From Ruminococcus sp. (GTDB lineage: Bacteria; Bacillota; Clostridia; Oscillospirales; Acutalibacteraceae), in the NCBI GenBank assembly GCA_017502425.1, contig JAFVVB010000208.1, positions 1 to 5,554 on the forward strand: a stretch of 5,554 bases of DNA. Direction: 5' to 3'. A model generated the notes under the pieces. That model saw only the letters and a program-made list of their open reading frames with translations. It ran no database searches and was not told the origin of the DNA. Both the position numbers and the translations under genes were made by a program. This document shows positions 1-5,362 of this stretch, piece by piece (the stretch's first letter is position 1; every line of letters starts with the position of its first letter).

Positions 1-738
1 GTGAATTATAACAGAGATATTGAAATTTTCCCTGTTCTTAATACTATCTTCGAGCAGATTTTAGGAGAATCACCGTATAAATCACCTACTGATATGGGTG
101 TTAATATGGTAGGAAACTGTATTGTTGATGATGATGCAGTTATTGCGGCAGCTAATCAGGAAATCATACGTCGTTACTATAACGCTATGTGTAATAATAA
201 AAAGGGTAACGCTAATGATGCTGAGGTTTATGCGCTTGAGCTTATTATGAAGCAGTCAAAGCTTAACAGCACTGACCGAGCAGTTATTGCTCCGGCACTG
301 AAAAAAGCTGAGGATACAGGTGCTCCTGCTGCTTCTATGGAGCTTTTTGACGGTACTATCGTCACAGGAAAGACTTCTTCGCTTTTAGGTGCGTGTGCTG
401 CTATGCTATTAAATGCGTTGAAAGCGCTCGGTGGAATTGATGACAGCGTTCATCTCATTTCTCCTGAAGTAATTGAACCTATCCAGCACTTGAAGGTTCA
501 TCATTTAGGAAACGTTAATCCTCGACTTCATATTGATGAGGTGCTGATTGCACTTTCTATTTCCGCTGCTACCAGCGAAGATGCCCAGAAAGCGATGCAA
601 CAACTCGAAAAGCTCAGAGGCTGCGAAGCACACTCTTCTGTTATATTATCTCAGGTTGACACCATGATGTTTAAAAAACTCGGCATCAATTTAACCTGCG
701 AACCATATTATCAGACTAATAAGTTGTATCAGAAGTAA
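1..738 (+). CDS. DUF1846/UPF0371 family protein, 3' part (5' end outside window)
   Basis: This is the C-terminal 245 codons of a protein of the UPF0371/DUF1846 family, whose members are usually about 490-500 residues. The window therefore opens roughly mid-gene, and the GTG at base 1 is most likely an internal Val codon, not a start. Family-typical stretches visible are SPTDMGVNMVGN (about residues 29-40 of the visible part), EIIRRYY (54-60), a Gly-rich TGKTSSLLGACAAMLLNAL segment (121-139), NPRLHIDEVLIALSIS (about 173-188) and the C-terminal LRGCEAHSSVILSQVD followed by KKLGINLTCEPYY. The biochemical role of the family is not established to my knowledge; it is a soluble, probably cytosolic protein with no signal peptide or membrane segment in the visible half. 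TGKTSS should not be read as a P-loop, because it lacks the GxxxxGK[ST] spacing. The frame is intact to TAA at 736-738. The DMT transporter gene begins 16 nt later, suggesting co-transcription. Confidence 0.9.
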   Translation: MNYNRDIEIFPVLNTIFEQILGESPYKSPTDMGVNMVGNCIVDDDAVIAAANQEIIRRYYNAMCNNKKGNANDAEVYALELIMKQSKLNSTDRAVIAPALKKAEDTGAPAASMELFDGTIVTGKTSSLLGACAAMLLNALKALGGIDDSVHLISPEVIEPIQHLKVHHLGNVNPRLHIDEVLIALSISAATSEDAQKAMQQLEKLRGCEAHSSVILSQVDTMMFKKLGINLTCEPYYQTNKLYQK

Positions 739-754
739 TGGCTTTGAGGTATTT

Positions 755-1648
755 ATGAAGAAAACTCGTTTGGCTAAAGCTGAGCTTGCATCAGCGTTTC
801 TGATATGGGGCACTATCGGTATTTTTGTGAAATTTATTACGCTTAACAGTGGTGTAGTGGCGTTTAACCGTTCGATTGTCGGAATGATTTTTCTGATTAT
901 GGTCAAGCTTATTATGAAATCGAGAATTGATTTTTCTAACCTAAAAGGTCATTTCCTTGAACTTAGCATAAACGGTGCCTTGCTCGGTATAAACTGGATA
1001 TTACTTTTTGAATCATATAACTATACCACAGTAGCGACGTCTACTATATGCTATAATTTAGGACCGATGATCGTGGTTCTGGTTTCTCCACTTGTTTTCA
1101 AAGAGAAACTGACAGCTGTGAAAATATCGTGTGCATTGATGGCGCTTTTCGGTGTTGTTTGTGTCAGCGGTGTTTTTGAGCAGTCAGGGGTGGATACTAA
1201 AGACCTTATCGGAATATCCTTGGGACTTAGTGCAGCGGTTGTATATGCGATTACTGTAATCATCAATAAACGTCTTGATGATATTAACCCTATGGATAAA
1301 GCGATAACACAGTTTGCATCATCAACTGTGGTTATGTTTATATACTGTTTGTTTACCACAGATTCAAATGAACTGAGCTTTACCGTAAGTACGGTCATTC
1401 TTCTTTTGGTAGTAGGTGTAGTTCATACGGGATTTGCATACTTTGTGTACTTTAAGTCTTTGCCGTATGTAACATCTCAGAATGTGGCGATTTTTGCTTA
1501 TATTGACCCTGTATTTGCGGTTGTTTTATCCGCGGTTGTATTGGGTGAAATATTGAGTATATCTACGATAGTAGGAGCTTTGTTAGTTATTGTTTCAGCT
1601 ATTGTCAGCGAATTATATGATAATAAGCAAAAGAGTGTAATATCATAG
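755..1648 (+). CDS. EamA/DMT-family transporter (drug/metabolite transporter superfamily)
   Basis: This 297-residue integral membrane protein has the size and architecture of the 10-TMS DMT superfamily, with two tandem EamA (PF00892) halves at about residues 9-138 and 151-286. Family features are the N-terminal FLIWGTIGIF segment, SPLVFKEKLT at the end of the fourth helix of the first half, a hydrophilic inter-repeat linker (FEQSGVDTKD, 141-150), and the second-half signature AIFAYIDPVFAVVLSAVVLGE (about 245-265). A short charged tail (ELYDNKQKS) follows the last helix. The ATG at 755 is supported by a TGAGG-type ribosome binding site (745-749), 5 nt upstream. Substrate cannot be inferred; family members export amino acids, nucleosides or other metabolites, and some import. 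It lies 16 nt behind the DUF1846 gene with no promoter evident in between, so it is probably read from upstream. Ile codons are mixed ATT/ATA/ATC, unlike the ATC-dominated GAPDH gene, consistent with low expression. No convincing intrinsic terminator follows it. Confidence 0.9.
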   Translation: MKKTRLAKAELASAFLIWGTIGIFVKFITLNSGVVAFNRSIVGMIFLIMVKLIMKSRIDFSNLKGHFLELSINGALLGINWILLFESYNYTTVATSTICYNLGPMIVVLVSPLVFKEKLTAVKISCALMALFGVVCVSGVFEQSGVDTKDLIGISLGLSAAVVYAITVIINKRLDDINPMDKAITQFASSTVVMFIYCLFTTDSNELSFTVSTVILLLVVGVVHTGFAYFVYFKSLPYVTSQNVAIFAYIDPVFAVVLSAVVLGEILSISTIVGALLVIVSAIVSELYDNKQKSVIS

Positions 1649-1664
1649 TGCTATTTTATATAAA

Positions 1665-1682
1665 TTGACAAAAATTTATCAA
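1665..1682. promoter_or_regulatory. Candidate Rex-type redox operator upstream of gap
   Basis: The 18-bp element TTGACAAAAATTTATCAA fits the palindromic framework TTGNNAANNNNTTNNCAA at all ten fixed positions, and matches 11 of the 14 defined positions of the clostridial-type Rex consensus TTGTTAANNNNTTAACAA. The dyad extends outward by two more complementary bases on each side (AA at 1663-1664, TT at 1683-1684). Its left end coincides with a perfect -35 hexamer TTGACA, so a bound repressor would block that promoter. Rex is the NADH/NAD+-sensing repressor of many Firmicutes, and genes of central carbon metabolism are known targets in several lineages. That Rex binds here is inference; the region is AT-rich and chance dyads are possible. 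Confidence 0.4.
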
Positions 1683-1694
1683 TTGGTAAATAAT
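1665..1694 (+). promoter_or_regulatory. Candidate gap promoter P1 (TTGACA - 18 - AATAAT)
   Basis: A perfect -35 hexamer TTGACA at 1665-1670 is followed after 18 nt by AATAAT at 1689-1694 (5 of 6 matches to TATAAT). Transcription would begin near 1701, giving a leader of about 84 nt before the GAPDH start. It overlaps the Rex-like dyad. Which of the three promoter-like elements in this region is used cannot be decided from sequence. Confidence 0.4.
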
Positions 1695-1696
1695 TC

Positions 1697-1725
1697 TTGA
1701 TTTATATAGAGATTAGTAGTAAAAT
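1697..1725 (+). promoter_or_regulatory. Candidate gap promoter P2 (TTGATT - 17 - TAAAAT)
   Basis: TTGATT at 1697-1702 (4 of 6) is separated by the optimal 17 nt from TAAAAT at 1720-1725 (5 of 6). The predicted start is near 1732. It lies just downstream of the Rex-like dyad. AT-rich sequence makes such matches common, so support is moderate at best. Confidence 0.3.
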
Positions 1726-1742
1726 AATAAAGGTATATACTT

Positions 1743-1751
1743 TGGTATAAT
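1743..1751 (+). promoter_or_regulatory. Candidate gap promoter P3 (extended -10 TGGTATAAT)
   Basis: A perfect extended -10 element (TG at 1743-1744, one base, TATAAT at 1746-1751) lies 33 nt before the GAPDH start codon. No good -35 hexamer is found 16-18 nt upstream, but extended -10 promoters can act without one. Initiation near 1758 would leave a short leader of about 27 nt that still contains the full ribosome binding site. Confidence 0.5.
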
Positions 1752-1770
1752 CCAAATAGACATATTTTTT

Positions 1771-1777
1771 AGGAGGT
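1771..1777 (+). promoter_or_regulatory. Strong ribosome binding site of gap (AGGAGGT)
   Basis: AGGAGGT is a full Shine-Dalgarno match, 7 nt before the ATG at 1785. It fixes the GAPDH start and indicates efficient translation. Confidence 0.9.
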
Positions 1778-1784
1778 AATTCCA

Positions 1785-2798
1785 ATGGCAGTAAAAGTAG
1801 GTATCAACGGATTCGGTAGAATCGGTAGACTTGCATTCAGACAGATGTTTTCAGCAGAGGGTTATGAGGTAGTTGCAATCAACGACCTTACAGATCCTAA
1901 AATGCTCGCACATCTTCTTAAGTATGATTCAGCACAGGGCAGATACGCTCTCGCTGATAAGGTAGAGGCTAAAGAAAGCTCAATCGTAGTAGATGGTAAA
2001 GAAATCACTATCTACAAAGAGCCAGATGCTAACAACATCCCTTGGGGTGAGCTCGGCGTAGACGTAGTACTCGAGTGTACAGGTTTCTATTGCTCAAAAG
2101 AGAAGGCTATGGCACACATCAACGCTGGTGCTAAGAAAGTTGTTATTTCTGCTCCTGCTGATAAAGAGACAAAGACAGTTGTATTCTCAGTAAACGAGGA
2201 TATCCTCACAGCTGACGATCAGATCATTTCAGCTGCTTCATGTACAACTAACTGTCTTGCTCCAATGGCTAAGGTTCTTAACGACCTCGCTGCTATCCAG
2301 AGCGGTATCATGGCTACTATCCACGCTTACACAGGCGACCAGATGATCCTCGACGGTCCTCACAGAAAGGGTGACCTCAGAAGAGCTAGAGCTGGTGCTG
2401 TAAACATCGTTCCTAACTCAACAGGTGCTGCTAAGGCTATCGGCCTTGTTATCCCTGAGCTCGACGGTAAGCTCATCGGTGCTGCACAGCGTGTTCCTGT
2501 TCCAACAGGTTCTACAACTATCCTTACAGCTGTTGTTAAGGGTGAAGTTACAAAAGAGCAGATCAACGCTGCTATGAAGGCTGCTTCTTCTGATTCATTC
2601 GGTTACAACGAGGACGAGATCGTTTCTTCTGATATCGTTGGTATCACATACGGTTCACTCTTTGATGCTACTCAGACAATGGCAACATATATGCCAGAAA
2701 CTGACACAACTCAGGTTCAGGTAGTATCATGGTACGACAACGAGAACTCTTACACATCACAGATGGTAAGAACTATCAAGTACTTTGCTGAGCTCTAA
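1785..2798 (+). CDS. gap: Glyceraldehyde-3-phosphate dehydrogenase, type I (phosphorylating, NAD-dependent)
   Basis: The protein has 337 residues, normal for the family. It oxidises glyceraldehyde-3-phosphate to 1,3-bisphosphoglycerate with NAD+ and phosphate in cytosolic glycolysis, acting as a homotetramer. The N-terminal Rossmann motif is INGFGRIGR (7-15). Asp34 in AINDLTD is the acidic residue that favours NAD over NADP. The catalytic motif ASCTTNCLAP places nucleophile Cys153, with the activating His180 in TIHAYTGDQ. The S-loop reads LDGPHRKGDLRRARAG (189-204), the form common in clostridia and streptococci, and Pro192 again fits NAD preference. WYDNENSY (317-323 region) near the C-terminus binds cofactor. 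The gene stands alone, with its own promoters and terminator and no pgk or tpi in view. Ile codons are nearly all ATC, with no ATA noticed, pointing to high expression. Cofactor preference is inferred from residues only. Confidence 0.98.
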   Translation: MAVKVGINGFGRIGRLAFRQMFSAEGYEVVAINDLTDPKMLAHLLKYDSAQGRYALADKVEAKESSIVVDGKEITIYKEPDANNIPWGELGVDVVLECTGFYCSKEKAMAHINAGAKKVVISAPADKETKTVVFSVNEDILTADDQIISAASCTTNCLAPMAKVLNDLAAIQSGIMATIHAYTGDQMILDGPHRKGDLRRARAGAVNIVPNSTGAAKAIGLVIPELDGKLIGAAQRVPVPTGSTTILTAVVKGEVTKEQINAAMKAASSDSFGYNEDEIVSSDIVGITYGSLFDATQTMATYMPETDTTQVQVVSWYDNENSYTSQMVRTIKYFAEL

Positions 2799-2813
2799 TA
2801 TTTATTGAGTATT

Positions 2814-2848
2814 ACGCCGATCGGATTTCCGGTCGGCGTTTTTGTTTT
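2814..2848 (+). terminator. Intrinsic terminator after gap
   Basis: An 11-bp GC-rich stem (ACGCCGATCGG at 2814-2824 with CCGGTCGGCGT at 2829-2839, one T-G wobble) encloses a 4-nt ATTT loop. It is followed by a T-rich run TTTTTGTTTT. It begins 16 nt after the gap stop codon and should separate gap from the amino-acid transporter cluster. Confidence 0.93.
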
Positions 2849-2876
2849 ATATTGCTGTATTAAATCGATAAAACTT

Positions 2877-2889
2877 TTATTGACAATAA
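2877..2889. promoter_or_regulatory. 13-bp palindrome over the -35 box (possible operator)
   Basis: TTATTGACAATAA is a perfect inverted repeat: two 6-bp arms, TTATTG and CAATAA, around a central A. It covers the whole -35 hexamer of the transporter promoter, a position where a bound repressor would exclude RNA polymerase. I do not recognise the motif as the site of a known regulator, and part of the symmetry comes from the -35 sequence itself. Confidence 0.3.
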
Positions 2890-2908
2890 GCACAATTTAT
2901 AGTATAAT
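2880..2908 (+). promoter_or_regulatory. Perfect-consensus sigma-A promoter of the amino-acid ABC cluster
   Basis: TTGACA at 2880-2885 and TATAAT at 2903-2908 both match consensus exactly and are 17 nt apart. Initiation near 2915 gives a leader of about 53 nt before the binding-protein gene. Such a promoter should be very strong unless repressed; the -35 sits inside a 13-bp palindrome. Confidence 0.88.
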
Positions 2909-2954
2909 CAATCTGTTATTTATATCCATTTTTATGGGTGAAATTTATAAAAAA

Positions 2955-2959
2955 GGGAG
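2955..2959 (+). promoter_or_regulatory. Ribosome binding site deciding the binding-protein start
   Basis: GGGAG, 8 nt before the ATG at 2968, selects that start over the in-frame GTG at 2938. The GTG has no Shine-Dalgarno match and would put ten extra residues ahead of the signal peptide. Confidence 0.8.
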
Positions 2960-2967
2960 TAATACTA

Positions 2968-3735
2968 ATGAAAAAGATTTTTGCGCTTGTTCTTGCTATC
3001 CTTATGGTAGCTTCACTCGCAGCTTGCGGTACTGCAACTGATACTGCAACAGCTGATGAAACCGCTAAGGTTTACACTATTGTTTCTGATAACGCTTTCG
3101 CACCATTCGAGTCTTATGACAACGAATCTGGCGAGTATGTTGGTATCGATATGGATATCATGAAGGCAATTGCTGAAGACCAGGGCTTTGAGTACAACAT
3201 GATGAATGTTGGTTTTGATCCTGCACTTGCTAAAGTTCAGGCTGGTCAGGCTGATGCTGTTATCGCTGGTATGACTATCAACGATGAAAGAAAAGAAATT
3301 TTCGATTTCTCTGAAGGTTATTTTGAAGATGGTCAGGTAATGGTTGTTGCTAAAGACAGCGACATCGATTCACTTGATGACCTCAAGGGTAAGGTTGTTG
3401 CTACTAAGAACGGTACTATGGGTGCTGAGTATGCAAACGAGAATAAAGATCAGTATGGCTACACAACTAAAGCTTTCGAAGGTTCTAACGAGCAGTACCA
3501 GGCTATCATCAACGGCAACTGCGTTGCATGTTTCGAGGATTACACTGTAATCGTTGACGCTATCAAAAATGGCGTAGAGCTCAAGACTGTTGGCGATAAG
3601 ATCAACCCTAGCTACTACGGTTTTGCTGTAAAGAAGGGCACTAACGCTGAACTCATCACTAAGTTCAACGCTGGTCTTGCTAACATTAAAGAGAACGGCA
3701 AGTATGACGAGATTCTTGCTAAATACGGAATGTAA
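2968..3735 (+). CDS. Polar amino-acid ABC transporter substrate-binding lipoprotein (SBP_bac_3 family)
   Basis: This 255-residue lipoprotein captures an amino acid outside the membrane and delivers it to the permease encoded downstream. A lysine start and hydrophobic core lead to the lipobox SLAAC, with Cys20 the predicted lipidated residue, followed by a Thr/Ala-rich linker to about residue 34. The PF00497 fold spans about 36-255. Visible family marks are DNAFAPFESYD (41-51), GIDMDIMKAIAE (59-70), the AGMTINDERKEIFDFS block (100-115) containing Arg108, which in homologues holds the ligand carboxylate, and FEDYTVIVDAI (189-199), whose Asp191 sits where homologues bind the ligand amino group. 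The exact ligand (glutamine, cystine, histidine or another) cannot be decided. The gene directly follows a perfect promoter and is separated from the permease by a terminator-like hairpin, which should give binding protein in excess. ATC- and AAC-rich codons suggest high expression. Confidence 0.94.
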   Translation: MKKIFALVLAILMVASLAACGTATDTATADETAKVYTIVSDNAFAPFESYDNESGEYVGIDMDIMKAIAEDQGFEYNMMNVGFDPALAKVQAGQADAVIAGMTINDERKEIFDFSEGYFEDGQVMVVAKDSDIDSLDDLKGKVVATKNGTMGAEYANENKDQYGYTTKAFEGSNEQYQAIINGNCVACFEDYTVIVDAIKNGVELKTVGDKINPSYYGFAVKKGTNAELITKFNAGLANIKENGKYDEILAKYGM

Positions 3736-3757
3736 TTTCGTTTTTTAAAATTACCGA

Positions 3758-3790
3758 TTTAGCACGGTACTTTTACCGTGCTAAATTTTT
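3758..3790 (+). terminator. Intercistronic terminator/attenuator hairpin between binding protein and permease
   Basis: A perfect 12-bp stem (TTTAGCACGGTA at 3758-3769 with TACCGTGCTAAA at 3774-3785) encloses a CTTT loop and is followed by T5 at 3786-3790. It lies 22 nt after the binding-protein stop and 20 nt before the permease ATG. No convincing promoter lies between it and the permease, so it most likely terminates part of the transcripts and may also protect the binding-protein mRNA 3' end. Confidence 0.85.
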
Positions 3791-3810
3791 GATTAGAGTT
3801 GATTATTTTT

Positions 3811-4488
3811 ATGGATTTTGTATTAGTTTTTCAGCAATCTTGGCCTATGCTGTTAGAGGGCTTGAAGGTTACTTTGATCATCTCGCTTTTATCAATTGCG
3901 ATTGGTATGGTAATCGGTCTGGTCTCTTGTCTTATGGGTCTTTCAAAACTTAAAATCTTAAACGCAATTTCAGCTGTATATGTATGGATTATCCGTGGTA
4001 CTCCGATGATCGTTCAGGCTTTTATCGTGTATTATGGTATTCCGATTGTTGTACAGCAGTTTAATCCTGACTTTATTATTTCTGAGTTTTTAGCAGGTAC
4101 TATCACTTTGAGTTTAAATGCGGGTGCGTACCTTTCTGAAATCTTCAGAAGTGGTATTCAGGCGGTTGACCCTGGTCAGATTGAGGCTTCACGTAGCCTT
4201 GGTATCGGTTCAGGTAAAACTATGTTTAAGGTTGTTTTACCACAGGCATTTAAAATCACAATACCATCTATCGTTAACCAGTTTATTATCACCATTAAAG
4301 ACACTTCCATCCTTTCTGTTATTTCACTTGCTGAGCTTTGTAATCAGGCTAAGCAGTATTCCGCGAGCACATACCGTTTCTTCGAGGTGTACATCCTCGT
4401 AGGCTTGTGTTATCTCGCTATCATTTCAGCACTTATGATCCTTTCAAAATATGTTGAGAAGAAGGTTAGTTATGACAGAAAGAAGTAG
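3811..4488 (+). CDS. Polar amino-acid ABC transporter permease (HisM/GlnP type)
   Basis: This 225-residue membrane subunit of an amino-acid importer belongs to the His/Glu/Gln/Arg/opine permease group with a BPD_transp_1 domain. Hydrophobic segments lie at about 18-43, 54-82, 88-110, 150-175 and 192-212. The early motif YVWIIRGTPMIVQAF (57-71) is characteristic. The EAA loop that docks on the ATPase is EASRSLGIGSGKTMFKVVLPQ (125-145), followed by KDTSILSVISLAEL (163-176). Only one permease gene is present, so the channel is probably a homodimer. I chose the ATG at 3811, giving the usual MDFVLVFQQSWPMLLEGL beginning; an in-frame TTG at 3799 would add four residues. Neither has a good Shine-Dalgarno: only AGAG at 3795-3798, 12 nt before the ATG. 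Weak initiation plus the upstream hairpin predicts low expression relative to the binding protein. The 3' end overlaps the ATPase gene by 17 nt. Confidence 0.94.
   Translation: MDFVLVFQQSWPMLLEGLKVTLIISLLSIAIGMVIGLVSCLMGLSKLKILNAISAVYVWIIRGTPMIVQAFIVYYGIPIVVQQFNPDFIISEFLAGTITLSLNAGAYLSEIFRSGIQAVDPGQIEASRSLGIGSGKTMFKVVLPQAFKITIPSIVNQFIITIKDTSILSVISLAELCNQAKQYSASTYRFFEVYILVGLCYLAIISALMILSKYVEKKVSYDRKK
4460..4465 (+). promoter_or_regulatory. Ribosome binding site deciding the ATPase start
   Basis: AGAAGG, inside the permease coding sequence and 6 nt before the ATG at 4472, supports that start. The alternative in-frame ATG at 4451 would add MLRRRLV with no ribosome binding site in front. Confidence 0.7.
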
Positions 4489-5212
4489 TAAAGTAAAGGT
4501 TACAAACCTGCACAAGTCATTTGATAAACTGGAAGTGTTAAAGGGAATTGATATGACTGTAACAGAAGGTGAGGTAGTGTGCCTTATCGGACCATCAGGT
4601 TCTGGTAAGTCCACCTTGCTTAGATGTCTCAATAAGCTTGAGGAATCCACCGACGGCGAGATTATAGTAGATGGTTATAAAATTTCCGATAAAAAAACTA
4701 ATATTAATAAAGTAAGAGAAAACATCGGTATGGTTTTCCAGCAGTTTAATCTTTTTGCTCATATGAGTGTACTTAAAAACATTATGTTCGCTCCACTTGA
4801 GCTTAAGATTATGACTAAAGCTCAGGCGCATGAGAAAGCTATGCAGTTACTCGAGAGAGTTGGACTTGCTGATAAAGCTAACTCTTATCCTCACGAGCTT
4901 TCTGGTGGTCAGAAACAGCGTGTTGCTATCGCAAGAGCACTCGCTATGAATCCTGACATTATGCTCTTTGATGAGCCTACTTCCGCTCTTGACCCTGAGA
5001 TGGTTGGAGAAGTTCTTCAGGTTATGAAGGAGCTCGCTGCTGAGGGTATGACCATGGTAGTTGTTACTCATGAAATGGGATTTGCTCGTGAAGTAGCTGA
5101 TAGAGTACTCTTTATGGATGAGGGTGTTATCTGCGAAGAGGGAACACCTGAGCAGGTTTTCGGCAATCCACAGCAGGAACGTACCAAGGATTTCTTACGC
5201 AAGGTATTGTAA
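4472..5212 (+). CDS. Polar amino-acid ABC transporter ATP-binding protein (GlnQ family)
   Basis: This 246-residue cytoplasmic ATPase energises the importer by dimerising on the permease EAA loops. All ABC motifs are intact: Walker A GPSGSGKST (40-48), Q-loop Gln90 in GMVFQQFNLFAHM, signature LSGGQKQR (143-150), Walker B IMLFDE (163-168) with catalytic Glu168, D-loop SALD (171-174), and H-loop His200 in VVTHEMGFAREVADR. The FQQFNLFAHMSVLKNI stretch and the EEGTPEQVFGNPQQERTKDFL tail are typical of the polar amino-acid (GlnQ/HisP/ArtP) group. Length is normal for that group, and there is no extra C-terminal regulatory domain such as the MetN ACT-like domain. The start at 4472 is chosen from the AGAAGG ribosome binding site and the family N-terminus; it overlaps the permease end by 17 nt in another frame, consistent with translational coupling. 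The family label glnQ is common for such genes, but substrate is not shown by the sequence. Confidence 0.96.
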   Translation: MTERSSKVKVTNLHKSFDKLEVLKGIDMTVTEGEVVCLIGPSGSGKSTLLRCLNKLEESTDGEIIVDGYKISDKKTNINKVRENIGMVFQQFNLFAHMSVLKNIMFAPLELKIMTKAQAHEKAMQLLERVGLADKANSYPHELSGGQKQRVAIARALAMNPDIMLFDEPTSALDPEMVGEVLQVMKELAAEGMTMVVVTHEMGFAREVADRVLFMDEGVICEEGTPEQVFGNPQQERTKDFLRKVL

Positions 5213-5229
5213 TTAAATATAGCGATATT

Positions 5230-5257
5230 AAAGGACGGTTTATACCGTCCTTTTTTT
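5230..5257 (+). terminator. Intrinsic terminator after the ABC transporter cluster
   Basis: AAAGGACGGT (5230-5239) pairs with ACCGTCCTTT (5244-5253) around a TTAT loop. The core is an 8-bp AGGACGGT/ACCGTCCT stem, with a T7 run at 5251-5257. It starts 17 nt after the ATPase stop and closes the operon. Confidence 0.92.
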
Positions 5258-5324
5258 GTTAGCATTTTTACTTAAAGTTTAAGTTCATTTTCATCAGAAA
5301 AATATAATTTTCTTTATAATATAT

Positions 5325-5358
5325 ATTCTTATATTCTTATTATTCTTATTATTCTTAT
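5325..5358. repeat. Short tandem repeat, four units of ATTCTTAT(T)
   Basis: Four head-to-tail units of alternating length occur: ATTCTTAT (5325-5332), ATTCTTATT (5333-5341), ATTCTTATT (5342-5350) and ATTCTTAT (5351-5358). A further partial ATT follows. Non-coding; such arrays are prone to slippage length change. Function is unknown. Confidence 0.9.
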
Positions 5359-5362
5359 ATTG

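Noticed and set aside
361..380. TGKTSS in the DUF1846 protein as a nucleotide-binding P-loop
   Set aside because: It lacks the GxxxxGK[ST] spacing and lies in a stretch typical of the family.
1645..1660. ATAG-TG-CTAT followed by TTTTATATA as a terminator after the DMT gene
   Set aside because: A 4-bp AT-rich stem with a 2-nt loop cannot form a stable terminator hairpin.
2938..2967. In-frame GTG start giving a binding protein ten residues longer
   Set aside because: No ribosome binding site precedes it, and it would place KFIKKGVIL before a normal lipoprotein signal peptide; the ATG at 2968 has GGGAG at good spacing.
2805..3041. 78-codon + strand reading frame overlapping the gap terminator and the binding-protein promoter and start
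   Set aside because: It runs through a terminator, a perfect promoter and into the binding-protein gene in another frame, and resembles nothing; a chance open frame.
3799..3810. TTG start for the permease
   Set aside because: No Shine-Dalgarno at a workable distance; the ATG at 3811 gives the normal family N-terminus, though its own ribosome binding site is also weak.
4451..4471. Upstream ATG for the ATPase adding MLRRRLV
   Set aside because: No ribosome binding site before it, while AGAAGG precedes the ATG at 4472 by 6 nt.
5303..5320. Two TATAAT hexamers (5303-5308 and 5315-5320) as a promoter for a downstream gene
   Set aside because: Neither has a credible -35 at 16-18 nt, and the stretch is so AT-rich that such hexamers are expected by chance.
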